This document shows, piece after piece, positions 9,462 through 17,334 of a stretch of 64,000 bases of DNA. This DNA comes from DATBDE01 sp036270095 (GTDB lineage: Bacteria > Actinomycetota > Thermoleophilia > Solirubrobacterales > Solirubrobacteraceae). The notes below the pieces were generated by a model, which saw nothing but the letters and a program-made list of their open reading frames with translations, searched no databases and had not been told where the DNA came from. Numbering within the stretch: the stretch's first letter is position 1; every line of letters starts with the position of its first letter. The position numbers were made by a program, and so were the translations under genes. The stretch covers positions 105,360 to 169,359 of the forward strand of contig DATBDE010000127.1 of NCBI GenBank assembly GCA_036270095.1, written 5' to 3'.

Positions 9462-10970
9462 TTACGCCTCGCGGGCGTCGTCGAGCGCGCGGTGCAGCTC
9501 GGCGGTGCGCGGATAGAGCTCGCGGTACACCTCGAAGAGCGCGTCGTAGCGGCCCGCGGTCGCCTCGTCGGGTTCGTGCGAGGCGCCCTGCTGGGCCATC
9601 GCCTCGGCCGCGTCCGCGATCGAGTCGAACCAGCCGATGGCGGCCGCCGCGTGCATGCCCGCGCCGAGGTTGGTCGTCTCCACCTCGCGACAGGGGATGA
9701 CGCGCCGGCGCGTGATGTCGGAGACGATCTGCCGCCACAGCGCGCTTCGCGACCCGCCACCCATGGTCAGGAAGACCTCGACCGGCTCGACGTCGGACTG
9801 CTCCAGGCGTTCGAGTTGGACACGCAGCTCAAAAGCGATCCCTTCGAGCACGGCACGAAAGAGGTGCTCCTTGCCGTGATGGCCGCCGAGACCGAAGAGG
9901 ATCCCGTGCGCGTGCGAGTCCCAGTACGGCGCCTGCGAGCCGGCCCAGTACGGCACGAGCAGCAGTCCCTCGGCTCCGGGGGCCACGCGCGTGGCCGCCG
10001 CCTCGAGCAGGTCGACGTCCTCGAGCCCGAGCGAGAGGCGCTCCGCGTCGAGGGACGCGATCCGGTCGAGGAACCAGCTCACCGTGTAGGTGCCGCCCTG
10101 GATGAGCGCCTCCAGGCTATAGGTGCCGGGTATCGGCCCACCCATAGTGCGGAAGGCGCGGTCCCAGACGTACTCGGGACTGCTCGTGCCGGCGACGACC
10201 GCGGTGCCGAGGTTGAGGTAGGCCCGGCCGGGCCCGGTCACGTTGGCTCCGAGGCCTGCCGACTGGCCGTCGCCGGCGCCGCCGACGATCGGGAGGCCGG
10301 CCTCGAGCCCGAGCGATGCCGCCGCGTCCTCGCTGAGCTCGCCCATGACCGACCCCGGCGCGTCGAGCTCGGGCAACTGCTCGCGATCAAGACCCGCGAG
10401 CTCGAGGATCGGCGCCGCCCAGTCGCCCTTCTCCATGTCGACCAGCCCGAGCGGGTCCGCGCACGCCGTGGTGGTCCGCCAGCGCCCGGTCAGGCGATGG
10501 ACGAGAAAGCCATGGACATCGACCACGCGCCGGGTGCGCTCGAGTGTCTCCGGTTCGTGGTCGCGCAACCACAGCAGCTTGTACAGCGCCGGCGTCGTGT
10601 CCGGCGGCTTGCCCGTGATGCGATGGACGTCCTCCGAGCCGTGTTCTGCCACTTGCTGCGTCGCCCGCGAGTCCATCCACAAGATGGCCGGGCGGAGCGG
10701 CCGGTCGTTGTCGCCCAGGCAGGCGAACGTCTCCCGTTGGTGGGTGAGGCCGATCGCTTCGACCTCCGAGGCGTCGACGGTCTCGAGAGCCTGGCGGATC
10801 GCCGCGCAGGTAGAGCGCCACCAGTCCTTCGCGTCCTGCTCGTGCCAGCCCGGTCGCGGCAGTGCGAGGCCGAACTCCGCCCGGCCTTCCGCGACCGAGC
10901 GGCCTTCCCGGTCCCATACGACGGCCTTGGTGGCCGTCGTCGACGAATCGACCCCGATGACGTAGGTCAT
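9462..10970 (-). CDS. FGGY carbohydrate kinase, xylulokinase-like
   Basis: The 502-residue product has the FGGY two-domain ATPase fold. The N-terminal phosphate-binding loop is GVDSSTTATKAVVWD, a WMDSRA segment sits near residue 95, and the C-terminal signature is FLTMGGGSRSALWRQI. Family members phosphorylate a ketose or polyol with ATP. The closest feel is xylulokinase (XylB), but specificity is not readable here. ATG at 10970 gives the normal N-terminus. It stands alone on its strand: the next leftward operon ends in a pseudogene at 11300. It is the first gene inside the putative island. Confidence 0.87.
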   Translation of the reverse strand: MTYVIGVDSSTTATKAVVWDREGRSVAEGRAEFGLALPRPGWHEQDAKDWWRSTCAAIRQALETVDASEVEAIGLTHQRETFACLGDNDRPLRPAILWMDSRATQQVAEHGSEDVHRITGKPPDTTPALYKLLWLRDHEPETLERTRRVVDVHGFLVHRLTGRWRTTTACADPLGLVDMEKGDWAAPILELAGLDREQLPELDAPGSVMGELSEDAAASLGLEAGLPIVGGAGDGQSAGLGANVTGPGRAYLNLGTAVVAGTSSPEYVWDRAFRTMGGPIPGTYSLEALIQGGTYTVSWFLDRIASLDAERLSLGLEDVDLLEAAATRVAPGAEGLLLVPYWAGSQAPYWDSHAHGILFGLGGHHGKEHLFRAVLEGIAFELRVQLERLEQSDVEPVEVFLTMGGGSRSALWRQIVSDITRRRVIPCREVETTNLGAGMHAAAAIGWFDSIADAAEAMAQQGASHEPDEATAGRYDALFEVYRELYPRTAELHRALDDAREA

Positions 10971-11128
10971 AGGGCGATCGATGGTCTCGTGGTCTCCGAA
11001 GCCGCGGCGACGGCCGCGGGACGAAGCGCCGGCTGGGTCGTCGCCATCTCTGCCCCTCGCCTCGGGATCGCTGCACCCTCGGGTACCCGGCTCGGTGATT
11101 CCTAGCCGCGGCGCTAGCATCGCCCGGC

Positions 11129-11260
11129 GTGACGGATCTGCGCGCCGCCCGCGACGAGCTCGCCGCCGCCGCGCGCGGGCTTGCACAGGACGGGCTCGTC
11201 ACCGGCACCTCCGTCAATCTCAGCGCGCGGGCGGGGGAGCATTTCCTCGCCGCGGCCAGA
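11129..11260 (+). pseudogene. Class II aldolase N-terminal remnant (fuculose-phosphate aldolase/AraD family)
   Basis: From a GTG at 11129 the frame encodes about 40 residues, including ARDELAAAARGLAQDGLV and then TGTSVNLSARAGEHFL. This resembles the start of class II aldolases and L-ribulose-5-phosphate 4-epimerases (usual G-T-x-G-N-x-S-x-R). Here the conserved Gly is Val. After this the similarity stops; the frame stays open but reads the antisense of the next remnant. The zinc-binding His residues and the rest of the usual ~210 residues are missing, so the gene is broken. Confidence 0.6.
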
Positions 11261-11299
11261 CCGAGGTCGCCGAAGCCCGCGAGCGGCGCCCCCGGATCG

Positions 11300-11649
11300 G
11301 AGCTGAGACTGCACGCGCTCGAGCTGCTCGAAGTCTGCGTGGACCTCGCCGTCCGCGCCCGGCTGCAGCTCCACGAGAGCGACGCGGTACCCGGTCGCCT
11401 CGAGCCCCCGGCGAAGCCACGGCTTGAGCTCGTCTGCGCCGCGCCGCATCGGCTCCGGGTCCTGGACGACGACCACCTCCTCGGCGTCCGGGGCGAGCCC
11501 GCGCAGGACGTCGGGCAGCCGCTCGAAGGCGTCCGGGCCGATCTCCACGCGCCGCAGCTCGACCTCGGGAAACGGTCGGCGCCGGGCCAGGCCCGAATCG
11601 TGTCGAGCAGACGAGGGAAGTCGGTCGGATCGAGCGTGAACGGGGGCAC
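11300..11649 (-). pseudogene. Truncated, frameshifted sn-glycerol-1-phosphate dehydrogenase-like (AraM/EgsA) remnant
   Basis: A GTG at 11649 lies 1 nt after the HAD gene's stop and begins the peptide VPPFTLDPTDFPRLLDTI. At about 11565 (TTTCCCGAGG) the frame must shift by one base to continue as EVELRRVEIGPDAFERL, then VVVVQDPEPMRRGADEL and HADFEQLERVQSQL. This matches the N-terminal domain of iron-type alcohol dehydrogenases of the sn-glycerol-1-phosphate dehydrogenase group. The intact paralogue at 15717 has HADYEHVETLTQSL at the same place. Everything after about 120 residues (NAD site, metal ligands) is lost. Confidence 0.65.
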
Positions 11650-11650
11650 C

Positions 11651-12493
11651 TCAGGCCCCGTCGTCGGTCCAGCCGCGCCGGTCCCACTCGGCCTGCGGCA
11701 GGAGGCGGTCGACCCGGTCGAGCACGTAGTCGGGCTGCTCGCCGTCGCCGGCCTCCGCCAGCAGCTCGGGCGTCGTCTCGCCGGTCATGACCAGCGCGGA
11801 GCTCATACCCACTGTCCGGGCGGCCACCACGTCGGTGTACAGGCGGTCGCCCACCATGACGCAGTCGGACGAGTCGAGGCCGAGACGATCGGCGACGGCG
11901 TCCATCATCACCGCCCCGGGCTTGCCGAAGTGCAGCTCGCAGCGCACCCCGGTGCAAGCCTCCACCGCCGCCGTCACGGCCGCGGCGTCGGGCTCGCCGC
12001 GCCCGTTCGGCATCGGGCAGAACCTGTCGGGGTTCGTGGCCACGAGCCGCGCTCGCCCGTGCAACCAGAGGGCGTCGAAGGCGATCTGCAGCTTGCGGTA
12101 GTCGAATCCGCGGTCGTAGGAGGCGATGACAAGGTCGATCTCCTCGGGCTCCTCGGTCAGCCGCACTCCGGCGTCCCGCAGCGCGCGGAGCAACGGCTCC
12201 TCGGCCAGTGCGAACACGGCTTGACCCGGCGCCTCTCGCGTGACCCAGTCCGTCGTGGTCATCACGGTGTTGACCACCTCCGCCGGGTCGGTCGAGATCC
12301 CGAGCCCCTCGAGCTTGTCGACGTACTCCTCCGGCTCGCGCGTCGGGTTGTTGGAGACGAACACGACCCGCCGCTCGAGGTCTCGCAGGGCTTCTAGGAG
12401 CCGGCGCGCGCCGGGAAGGGCGTCTTCCCCCAGGTACAGCGTCCCGTCGAGATCGAACGCGTAGCCGGCGAACAGCCGGTCCGTCGGGATCAG
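11651..12493 (-). CDS. HAD-IIA sugar phosphatase (NagD/AraL-like)
   Basis: The product has about 280 residues. HAD motif I is FDLDGTLYLGE, motif II VSNNPTREPEEY, and motif III/IV lies in GKPGAVMMDAVADRLGL plus VMVGDRLYTDV. The C2-type cap between motifs II and III marks subclass IIA (NagD, AraL, nitrophenylphosphatase). Such enzymes dephosphorylate sugar phosphates, often to limit toxic build-up. No ATG or GTG fits. The first codons after the open frame enters homology are ATC-CTG-ATC, and the CTG at 12493 overlaps the rpiB stop as CTGA, so I propose a CTG start with coupling. The gene order kinase-rpiB-HAD-AraM-like resembles the araL-araM pair of Bacillus. Confidence 0.85.
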   Translation of the reverse strand: MIPTDRLFAGYAFDLDGTLYLGEDALPGARRLLEALRDLERRVVFVSNNPTREPEEYVDKLEGLGISTDPAEVVNTVMTTTDWVTREAPGQAVFALAEEPLLRALRDAGVRLTEEPEEIDLVIASYDRGFDYRKLQIAFDALWLHGRARLVATNPDRFCPMPNGRGEPDAAAVTAAVEACTGVRCELHFGKPGAVMMDAVADRLGLDSSDCVMVGDRLYTDVVAARTVGMSSALVMTGETTPELLAEAGDGEQPDYVLDRVDRLLPQAEWDRRGWTDDGA

Positions 12494-12951
12494 GATTGCG
12501 GGCCCTCGCCGCGATACCGCTCGTCGATCTCGGCCATCTTCTCGACCTTCTGGGTGGAGCCGCCACCCTGGAACTCGGACTCCAGCCAGTGGTCGACCAC
12601 CTTCTCGGCCGCCTCGGGAGCGATCACCCGGGCGCCCATGGCCAGTACCTGGGCGTCGTTGGACTTGCGGGCACGCTCGGCGGAATACGGCTCGTGGGCC
12701 GTGGCCGCGCGCACACCAGGGATCTTGTTCGCGGTGATGGCCATGCCCAGGCCGGTGCCGCACACCAGCAGCGCGCGATCGTGCTCGCCCTTCGACACGG
12801 CTTCGGCGACCGCCGCAGCAACGTCGGGATAGTCCTGCTCCGTGCCGTTGCCGTAGTCCTTGATGGCGTAACCGTGCTCCTCGAGGTACTTGGCCAGGTG
12901 CTCCTTGAGCGGCGCACCCGCTTCATCGGCTCCAACGGCGATGGGTTGCAT
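12490..12951 (-). CDS. rpiB: RpiB/LacAB-family sugar-phosphate isomerase
   Basis: A 153-residue protein with the RpiB fold. GADEAGAPLKEHL at the N-terminus is the substrate-binding strand-loop, and the catalytic Cys is Cys64 in LLVCGTGLGMAI. RpiB interconverts ribose 5-phosphate and ribulose 5-phosphate, but relatives act on allose-, galactose- or erythrulose-phosphates. Sitting between an FGGY kinase and a sugar phosphatase, it more likely serves the island's own sugar pathway than housekeeping. The start at 12951 has no strong upstream box except purines near 12960. It is 17 bp downstream of the kinase. Confidence 0.88.
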   Translation of the reverse strand: MQPIAVGADEAGAPLKEHLAKYLEEHGYAIKDYGNGTEQDYPDVAAAVAEAVSKGEHDRALLVCGTGLGMAITANKIPGVRAATAHEPYSAERARKSNDAQVLAMGARVIAPEAAEKVVDHWLESEFQGGGSTQKVEKMAEIDERYRGEGPQS

Positions 12952-12968
12952 GTGCTCTTCCTTTGGTC

Positions 12969-14522
12969 TCAGGTTTCCTCGGCGACCTTCTCGGTCACGC
13001 GGTGGATCAGCGGCCGCATGGCCGGATACGCCTCCACGTAGGCGTCGACGAAGAACGCGTAGCGCTCGTGCAGTTCGGGGTCGGCTTCGATCACCTCGGT
13101 TTCGTGGACCATCGTGTCCACGGCCTCGTCGAGGCTGGGGAAGATCCCCGCGCCGACCCCTGCAAGGATCGCACCGCCCAGCAGGACCGCGTCACCGACC
13201 TCGGTGAACGTGATCGGCAGGCCGCTGACGTCCGCATGCATCTGCATGAGCTGGCGGCTGTTGGTGAACCCGCCGGCCGCGACGAACCCGTCGGTCTCGA
13301 CGCCCGCGGTGTGCATCGCCCGCAGGATGTGCGCGGTGCCGTAGCAGACCCCCTCTTGGATCGCTCGATAGACGTGCTCGGGCGTGTGGTGAAGGCTCAG
13401 CCCCCAGACCATCCCGCGAGCCAGCGGATCGGTGTACGGAGTTCGGTTGCCCTGCCAATACTCGTTGACGATGAGCCCGTCGCAGCCCGGTGGGATCTTG
13501 CTGGAGCGGTCGTTGAGGATGTCGTAGGCGCTCACGCCCCGGCGCTCGGCCTCCTCCAGCGCATCGGGGCAGAAGTTGTCCGTGAACCACTTCAGGACCG
13601 ACCCGGTGGAGACCTGGCCGCCTTCCACCGTGTACTGGCCGGGAACGACGGCGTCGGTGAACGCGCCGAAGAAGCCGTCGCCGCTGATCTGCTCATCGGT
13701 CTGTCCGATGAGGACATGCGAGGAGCCGGTGATCAGCGCCATGCGCCCCGGGCTCACCACGCCCAGCCCGATCTGGCCGACCCACGCGTCCCCGCCGCCT
13801 TGCGCGATTGGCGTGCCCGGCCTCAACCCGAGCTCCTCCGCGGCCTCCTGCGACAGGCCCTCGACCGGTGTGCCGAGATCGAGAACCTCGGGGGCGAGCT
13901 TGTCGGCCACGTCGTCGAGCCCCACCTCCTCATAGAAGGAAAGCGGCCAGCCGTCGTTGTCGCGGTCGTGATAGCCGCGGACCGCGGCGGTGTTGATGTT
14001 GGCCGTCGTCCGCCCCGTCAACCGGAACGTCGCCCAGTCGGGGGCATCGACCAGGTACTTCGCCTCGCGGTAGGTCTCGGGCTCCCGCTCCTTCAGCCAC
14101 AGCAGCTTCGACGGCAGCCACTCCGCCGAGACCGGTCCCCCTCCGTTGTACTTGCGGGCCGGGTGGTCGGACTCCCCGATGCGGCGCGCCTGGTCGGCGG
14201 CGCGCACGTCCATCCACAGGATCGCCGGACGCAGGTGGTGCCCCGAATCGTCGAGCGCCACGACCGTGCAGGTGGTCGCGTCCGCAGACAGCCCTGCGAT
14301 CTCGTCCCCGCTGACCTTCGCCGTCTGGATCACCTTGCCGACGGAGGCGACCAGCGCCGACCACCATTGGTCGGGGTCCTGCTCGGCCCAGCCCGGCCGC
14401 GGGTGCTCGAGATCGTAGGCCGTGGCCTCTGCGGCGAGGAGCCGGCCAGCGGTGTCGAACAACCCCGCGCGACAGCTCTCGGTTCCGAAGTCGATCCCCA
14501 GCAGGTAGGGCTGATCAGACAC
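12969..14522 (-). CDS. FGGY carbohydrate kinase, ribulokinase-like
   Basis: The 517-residue product starts GIDFGTESCRAGLFD, the G-T-E-S-x-R variant typical of ribulokinase-type FGGY enzymes. AILWMDVRAADQA and the C-terminal VAAGGFTNSRQLMQMHAD complete the fold. It should phosphorylate a ketopentose, pentitol or tetritol with ATP. GTG 14522 is chosen because GGAGG lies 7 nt upstream. It is the first gene of the leftward set kinase-rpiB-HAD-(AraM remnant) and is divergent from the gpsA-like gene, so 14523-14634 should hold the promoters of both. Confidence 0.87.
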   Translation of the reverse strand: MSDQPYLLGIDFGTESCRAGLFDTAGRLLAAEATAYDLEHPRPGWAEQDPDQWWSALVASVGKVIQTAKVSGDEIAGLSADATTCTVVALDDSGHHLRPAILWMDVRAADQARRIGESDHPARKYNGGGPVSAEWLPSKLLWLKEREPETYREAKYLVDAPDWATFRLTGRTTANINTAAVRGYHDRDNDGWPLSFYEEVGLDDVADKLAPEVLDLGTPVEGLSQEAAEELGLRPGTPIAQGGGDAWVGQIGLGVVSPGRMALITGSSHVLIGQTDEQISGDGFFGAFTDAVVPGQYTVEGGQVSTGSVLKWFTDNFCPDALEEAERRGVSAYDILNDRSSKIPPGCDGLIVNEYWQGNRTPYTDPLARGMVWGLSLHHTPEHVYRAIQEGVCYGTAHILRAMHTAGVETDGFVAAGGFTNSRQLMQMHADVSGLPITFTEVGDAVLLGGAILAGVGAGIFPSLDEAVDTMVHETEVIEADPELHERYAFFVDAYVEAYPAMRPLIHRVTEKVAEET

Positions 14523-14634
14523 TCCAGCGCCTCCGTTTCCGAGCCGCCCGCGCGGGGCAGTGTCTCCGCATGGCCCGATGGACAACCACACCTGCACAGC
14601 TACCCGTTCGCGGGCACAAGATGCGGGTCTGGCG

Positions 14635-15720
14635 ATGACGCGCGTGGCCGTCCTCGGGTCGGGGGTCATGGCGTCCGCCTTGGCCGTCCCGCTCGCCGAC
14701 AACGGCCACGACGTACGCCTCGTCGGCACCCATCTGGACCGCGAGATCATCGACAGCATCAAGCAGCGCCACGTCCACCCCGGCTTGGACGGAGAGCTCC
14801 CCGCCTCGGTCGCCGCCTATCGGCTCGAGGAGGCGGCGGACGCCTTCGCCGGCGCGGAGATCGTCTTGAGCGGCGTCAACTCGTTCGGCGTCCGGTGGGC
14901 GAGCGAGCAGCTCGCAGGGCTGCTGCCGGACGACGCCCTCGTGGTCGCGATCGCCAAGGGCCTCGAGGCGGGCGAGTCCGGCGACCTGCGCATCCTCCCC
15001 GACGTCCTGACCGACTCGTGGTCGCGGTCGCAGCGCGACGGCCATGCGGTGTCGGCGATCACCGGTCCCTCGATTGCCGGCGAGGTGGCCGCTCGCCGCG
15101 ACACGTGCGTCGTCTTCGCCGGACACGACCGCGCGGCCCTCGACCGCCTCGCCGCCGCCTTCCGCACGGATGTCTATCGGGTGTGGAGCTCGAGCGATCT
15201 GGTCGGCTGCGAGGTGTCCGCGGCGCTGAAGAACTGCTACGCGCTGGCGATCGGGCTGGCCGAAGGGGTGCTCGAGTCGCAGGGCAGCGCGGACAGCCCG
15301 GATCGGATGCACAACTACGAAGCGGCGCTGTTCGCGCAGGGGACCGCGGAGATGCAGCAGATCGTGGCCCTGCTCGGCGGGAAGCCCGAGACCGTGGGCT
15401 GGCTGCCGGGCGTGGGCGACCTGTACGTGACGAGCACCGGCGGACGCAACGTTCGCGTCGGTCGGCTCCTGGGGACCGGGATGCGCTTCGAGGAAGCCTC
15501 GGCGCAGCTCGGCAACCCCACGCTCGAGGGCGCGGCCGCGATCCGCGAGATCGGAGGAGCGCTGCCGCGGCTGACGCAGCGCGGTCTCGTCCGGCCCGAC
15601 GACGTCCCCCTCCTGCGGCACCTCTACGAAGTCATCGCGCTCGAGCGGCCCGTCGACATGCCATGGGACGCGTTTTTCGGTGCGGACACGGAGCGCGTCC
15701 TCGCGAGGAGAGCGCGTTGA
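14635..15720 (+). CDS. NAD(P)-dependent glycerol-3-phosphate dehydrogenase-like (GpsA family)
   Basis: The 361-residue product has a Rossmann start, VAVLGSGVMASALAVPLADN, and the catalytic-lysine region SAALKNCYALAIGLAEG. The C-terminal GDLYVTSTGGRN matches the GpsA substrate-binding loop (usual GDLxxTCxSxxSRN). GpsA reduces dihydroxyacetone phosphate to sn-glycerol 3-phosphate. The G-S-G-V-M-A loop differs from the usual G-A-G-x-W-G-T and the loop lacks the common Cys, so it may act on another polyol phosphate. ATG 14635 fits the family N-terminus. It overlaps the next gene by 4 bp (TTGA). Confidence 0.83.
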   Translation: MTRVAVLGSGVMASALAVPLADNGHDVRLVGTHLDREIIDSIKQRHVHPGLDGELPASVAAYRLEEAADAFAGAEIVLSGVNSFGVRWASEQLAGLLPDDALVVAIAKGLEAGESGDLRILPDVLTDSWSRSQRDGHAVSAITGPSIAGEVAARRDTCVVFAGHDRAALDRLAAAFRTDVYRVWSSSDLVGCEVSAALKNCYALAIGLAEGVLESQGSADSPDRMHNYEAALFAQGTAEMQQIVALLGGKPETVGWLPGVGDLYVTSTGGRNVRVGRLLGTGMRFEEASAQLGNPTLEGAAAIREIGGALPRLTQRGLVRPDDVPLLRHLYEVIALERPVDMPWDAFFGADTERVLARRAR

Positions 15721-17102
15721 GCGTGGACGAACGCCGCATCCGGGAGGCCCTGCGCGAGGCGACCGACACCCAAGACGTGCTGATCGGCGAAGCGGTCCTC
15801 GACTCGGTGGCCGAGGTGTTCGAGCGCAGCTTCGAAGACAGCGCCGCGATCGTTGTCGCCGACGAGCACACGCTGGAGGTCGCGGGCGACACGGTGGGCC
15901 GGGCGCTCGAGGCGGGCGGACACGAGCTGATGGAGCCGTTCGTGTTCCCAGGTGAGCCCACGCTCCACGCCGACTACGAGCACGTCGAGACGCTGACGCA
16001 GTCCTTGCGCGATCACCGGGCCGTGCCGGTGGCCGTCGGGTCCGGGACCATCAACGACCTCGCCAAGCGGGCCGCGCACGAATGCGAGCGGCCCTACATG
16101 ACCGTCGCGACGGCAGCGTCGATGGACGGCTACACGTCGTTCGGCGCATCCATCACCAAGGAGGGCTTCAAGCAGACGATGGAGTGCCCCGCGCCCCGTG
16201 CGCTGGTCGCCGACCTTGCGGTGCTCACTAAGGCCCCCGGGCCGATGACCTCCTCCGGGTACGGCGACCTCCTGGCGAAGATCACGGCGGGCGCGGACTG
16301 GCTCGTGGCCGACGCGCTCGAGGTCGAGCCGATCAAGCCCCAGGAGTGGTCCCTGGTGCAGGGACCGCTGCGGGAGGCGACCGGACGACCCGCCGATCTG
16401 CATGCCGGCGACCCGCGCGCGATGGAGCGACTGATCGAGGGCCTGATCATGTCCGGGTTGGCGATGCAGGGGGCATCGTCGTCGCGGCCGGCCTCCGGCG
16501 CCGAGCATCAGTTCAGTCACTTGTGGGAGATGGAGGGACTCGGACAGGATCCCGAGGGCGGCGAGCCGCCCCTCTCGCACGGCTTCAAGGTCGCGGTCGG
16601 CACCGTGTCGATCGCCGCGCTCTACGAGCGGGTGCTCGCCCGGGACCTCGCGAGCCTCAACACCAAGGCCGCGGTTCGCGCTTGGCCATCCTGGGAGGAG
16701 GTCGAGCGACGCGTTCGCGATGCCTTCGCGGGCACTCCCGTCGAAGACGCCGCGGTCACCGAGAGTCAAGCGAAGTACGTCGGCGCCGCAACGCTCTCGC
16801 AACGGCTCGATCTGCTCCGCGAGCGCTGGTCCGATCTCCGCGATCGGATCCGCGAACAGCTGATCGCGGCCGACCAGGTCCACGCCCAGTTGAGCGACGC
16901 GAAGTGTCCCACCACGCCGGCGGAGATCGGGCTCAGCGCCGAACGGTTCAGAGCGACTTACGACAGGGCACGGATGATCCGACGTCGGTACACGATCCTC
17001 GACCTGGCAAACGAAACGGGAGTGCTCGACGACTGCGTCGAAGAGCTATTCGCCGACGGCGGGTTCTGGGCCACACGCCATCACACTGCACGCGGCGCGT
17101 GA
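15717..17102 (+). CDS. sn-glycerol-1-phosphate dehydrogenase-like iron-type dehydrogenase (AraM/EgsA)
   Basis: A 461-residue member of the iron-containing alcohol dehydrogenase superfamily. The nucleotide site is VAVGSGTINDLAK, the signature TAASMDGYTSFGASIT is the hallmark of G1P dehydrogenases, and metal ligands are expected in SGYGDLLAK and in AEHQFSHLWEM. EgsA/AraM uses NAD(P)H to make sn-glycerol 1-phosphate from dihydroxyacetone phosphate. The TTG at 15717 has AGGAGAG 5 nt upstream and overlaps the GpsA-like stop; GTG 15723 is an alternative. An operon pairing enzymes of opposite glycerol-phosphate stereochemistry is unusual. A broken paralogue lies at 11300-11649. Confidence 0.85.
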   Translation: MSVDERRIREALREATDTQDVLIGEAVLDSVAEVFERSFEDSAAIVVADEHTLEVAGDTVGRALEAGGHELMEPFVFPGEPTLHADYEHVETLTQSLRDHRAVPVAVGSGTINDLAKRAAHECERPYMTVATAASMDGYTSFGASITKEGFKQTMECPAPRALVADLAVLTKAPGPMTSSGYGDLLAKITAGADWLVADALEVEPIKPQEWSLVQGPLREATGRPADLHAGDPRAMERLIEGLIMSGLAMQGASSSRPASGAEHQFSHLWEMEGLGQDPEGGEPPLSHGFKVAVGTVSIAALYERVLARDLASLNTKAAVRAWPSWEEVERRVRDAFAGTPVEDAAVTESQAKYVGAATLSQRLDLLRERWSDLRDRIREQLIAADQVHAQLSDAKCPTTPAEIGLSAERFRATYDRARMIRRRYTILDLANETGVLDDCVEELFADGGFWATRHHTARGA

Positions 17103-17334
17103 GTGCCCCGCCGCTCGACCATCCACATGCTCGTGACGGCGATCCGCCGCAGCTCGCCCTCCACGGCCACGGCCTGACCGGAGGGGCGGCTTCGGGTCGG
17201 GTCGCGGATGACTGAGCAGCCCGGGTTGGACTGCAGGCGCAGGTAACGGCCACATCGAGCCCCCCTGGTTGACCATCGATGTCGGACCGGCACGAGCGCG
17301 GCGCCGAACCGGTCGGCGGCCACCGCTCCTGGGG
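17103..17334. other. Convergent intergenic region with a possible gene remnant
   Basis: These 232 bp separate the egsA-like gene from the convergent zinc dehydrogenase. On the minus strand one frame reads LQSNPGCSVIRDPTRS and then GQAVAVEGELRRI. This loosely recalls the strand pattern of pyridoxamine-5'-phosphate oxidase-fold proteins. It has no start, no full domain and could be chance. No clear terminator hairpin was found. Confidence 0.25.

Noticed and set aside
14523..14634. Operator palindrome between the ribulokinase-like and GpsA-like genes
   Set aside because: I looked for inverted repeats in this divergent promoter region and found none with arms longer than 5 bp.
12963..15716. Very long rightward frame running into the egsA-like gene
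   Set aside because: Its first 2.7 kb is antisense to the FGGY kinase and out of frame with the gpsA-like gene; only the part from 15717 has family motifs.
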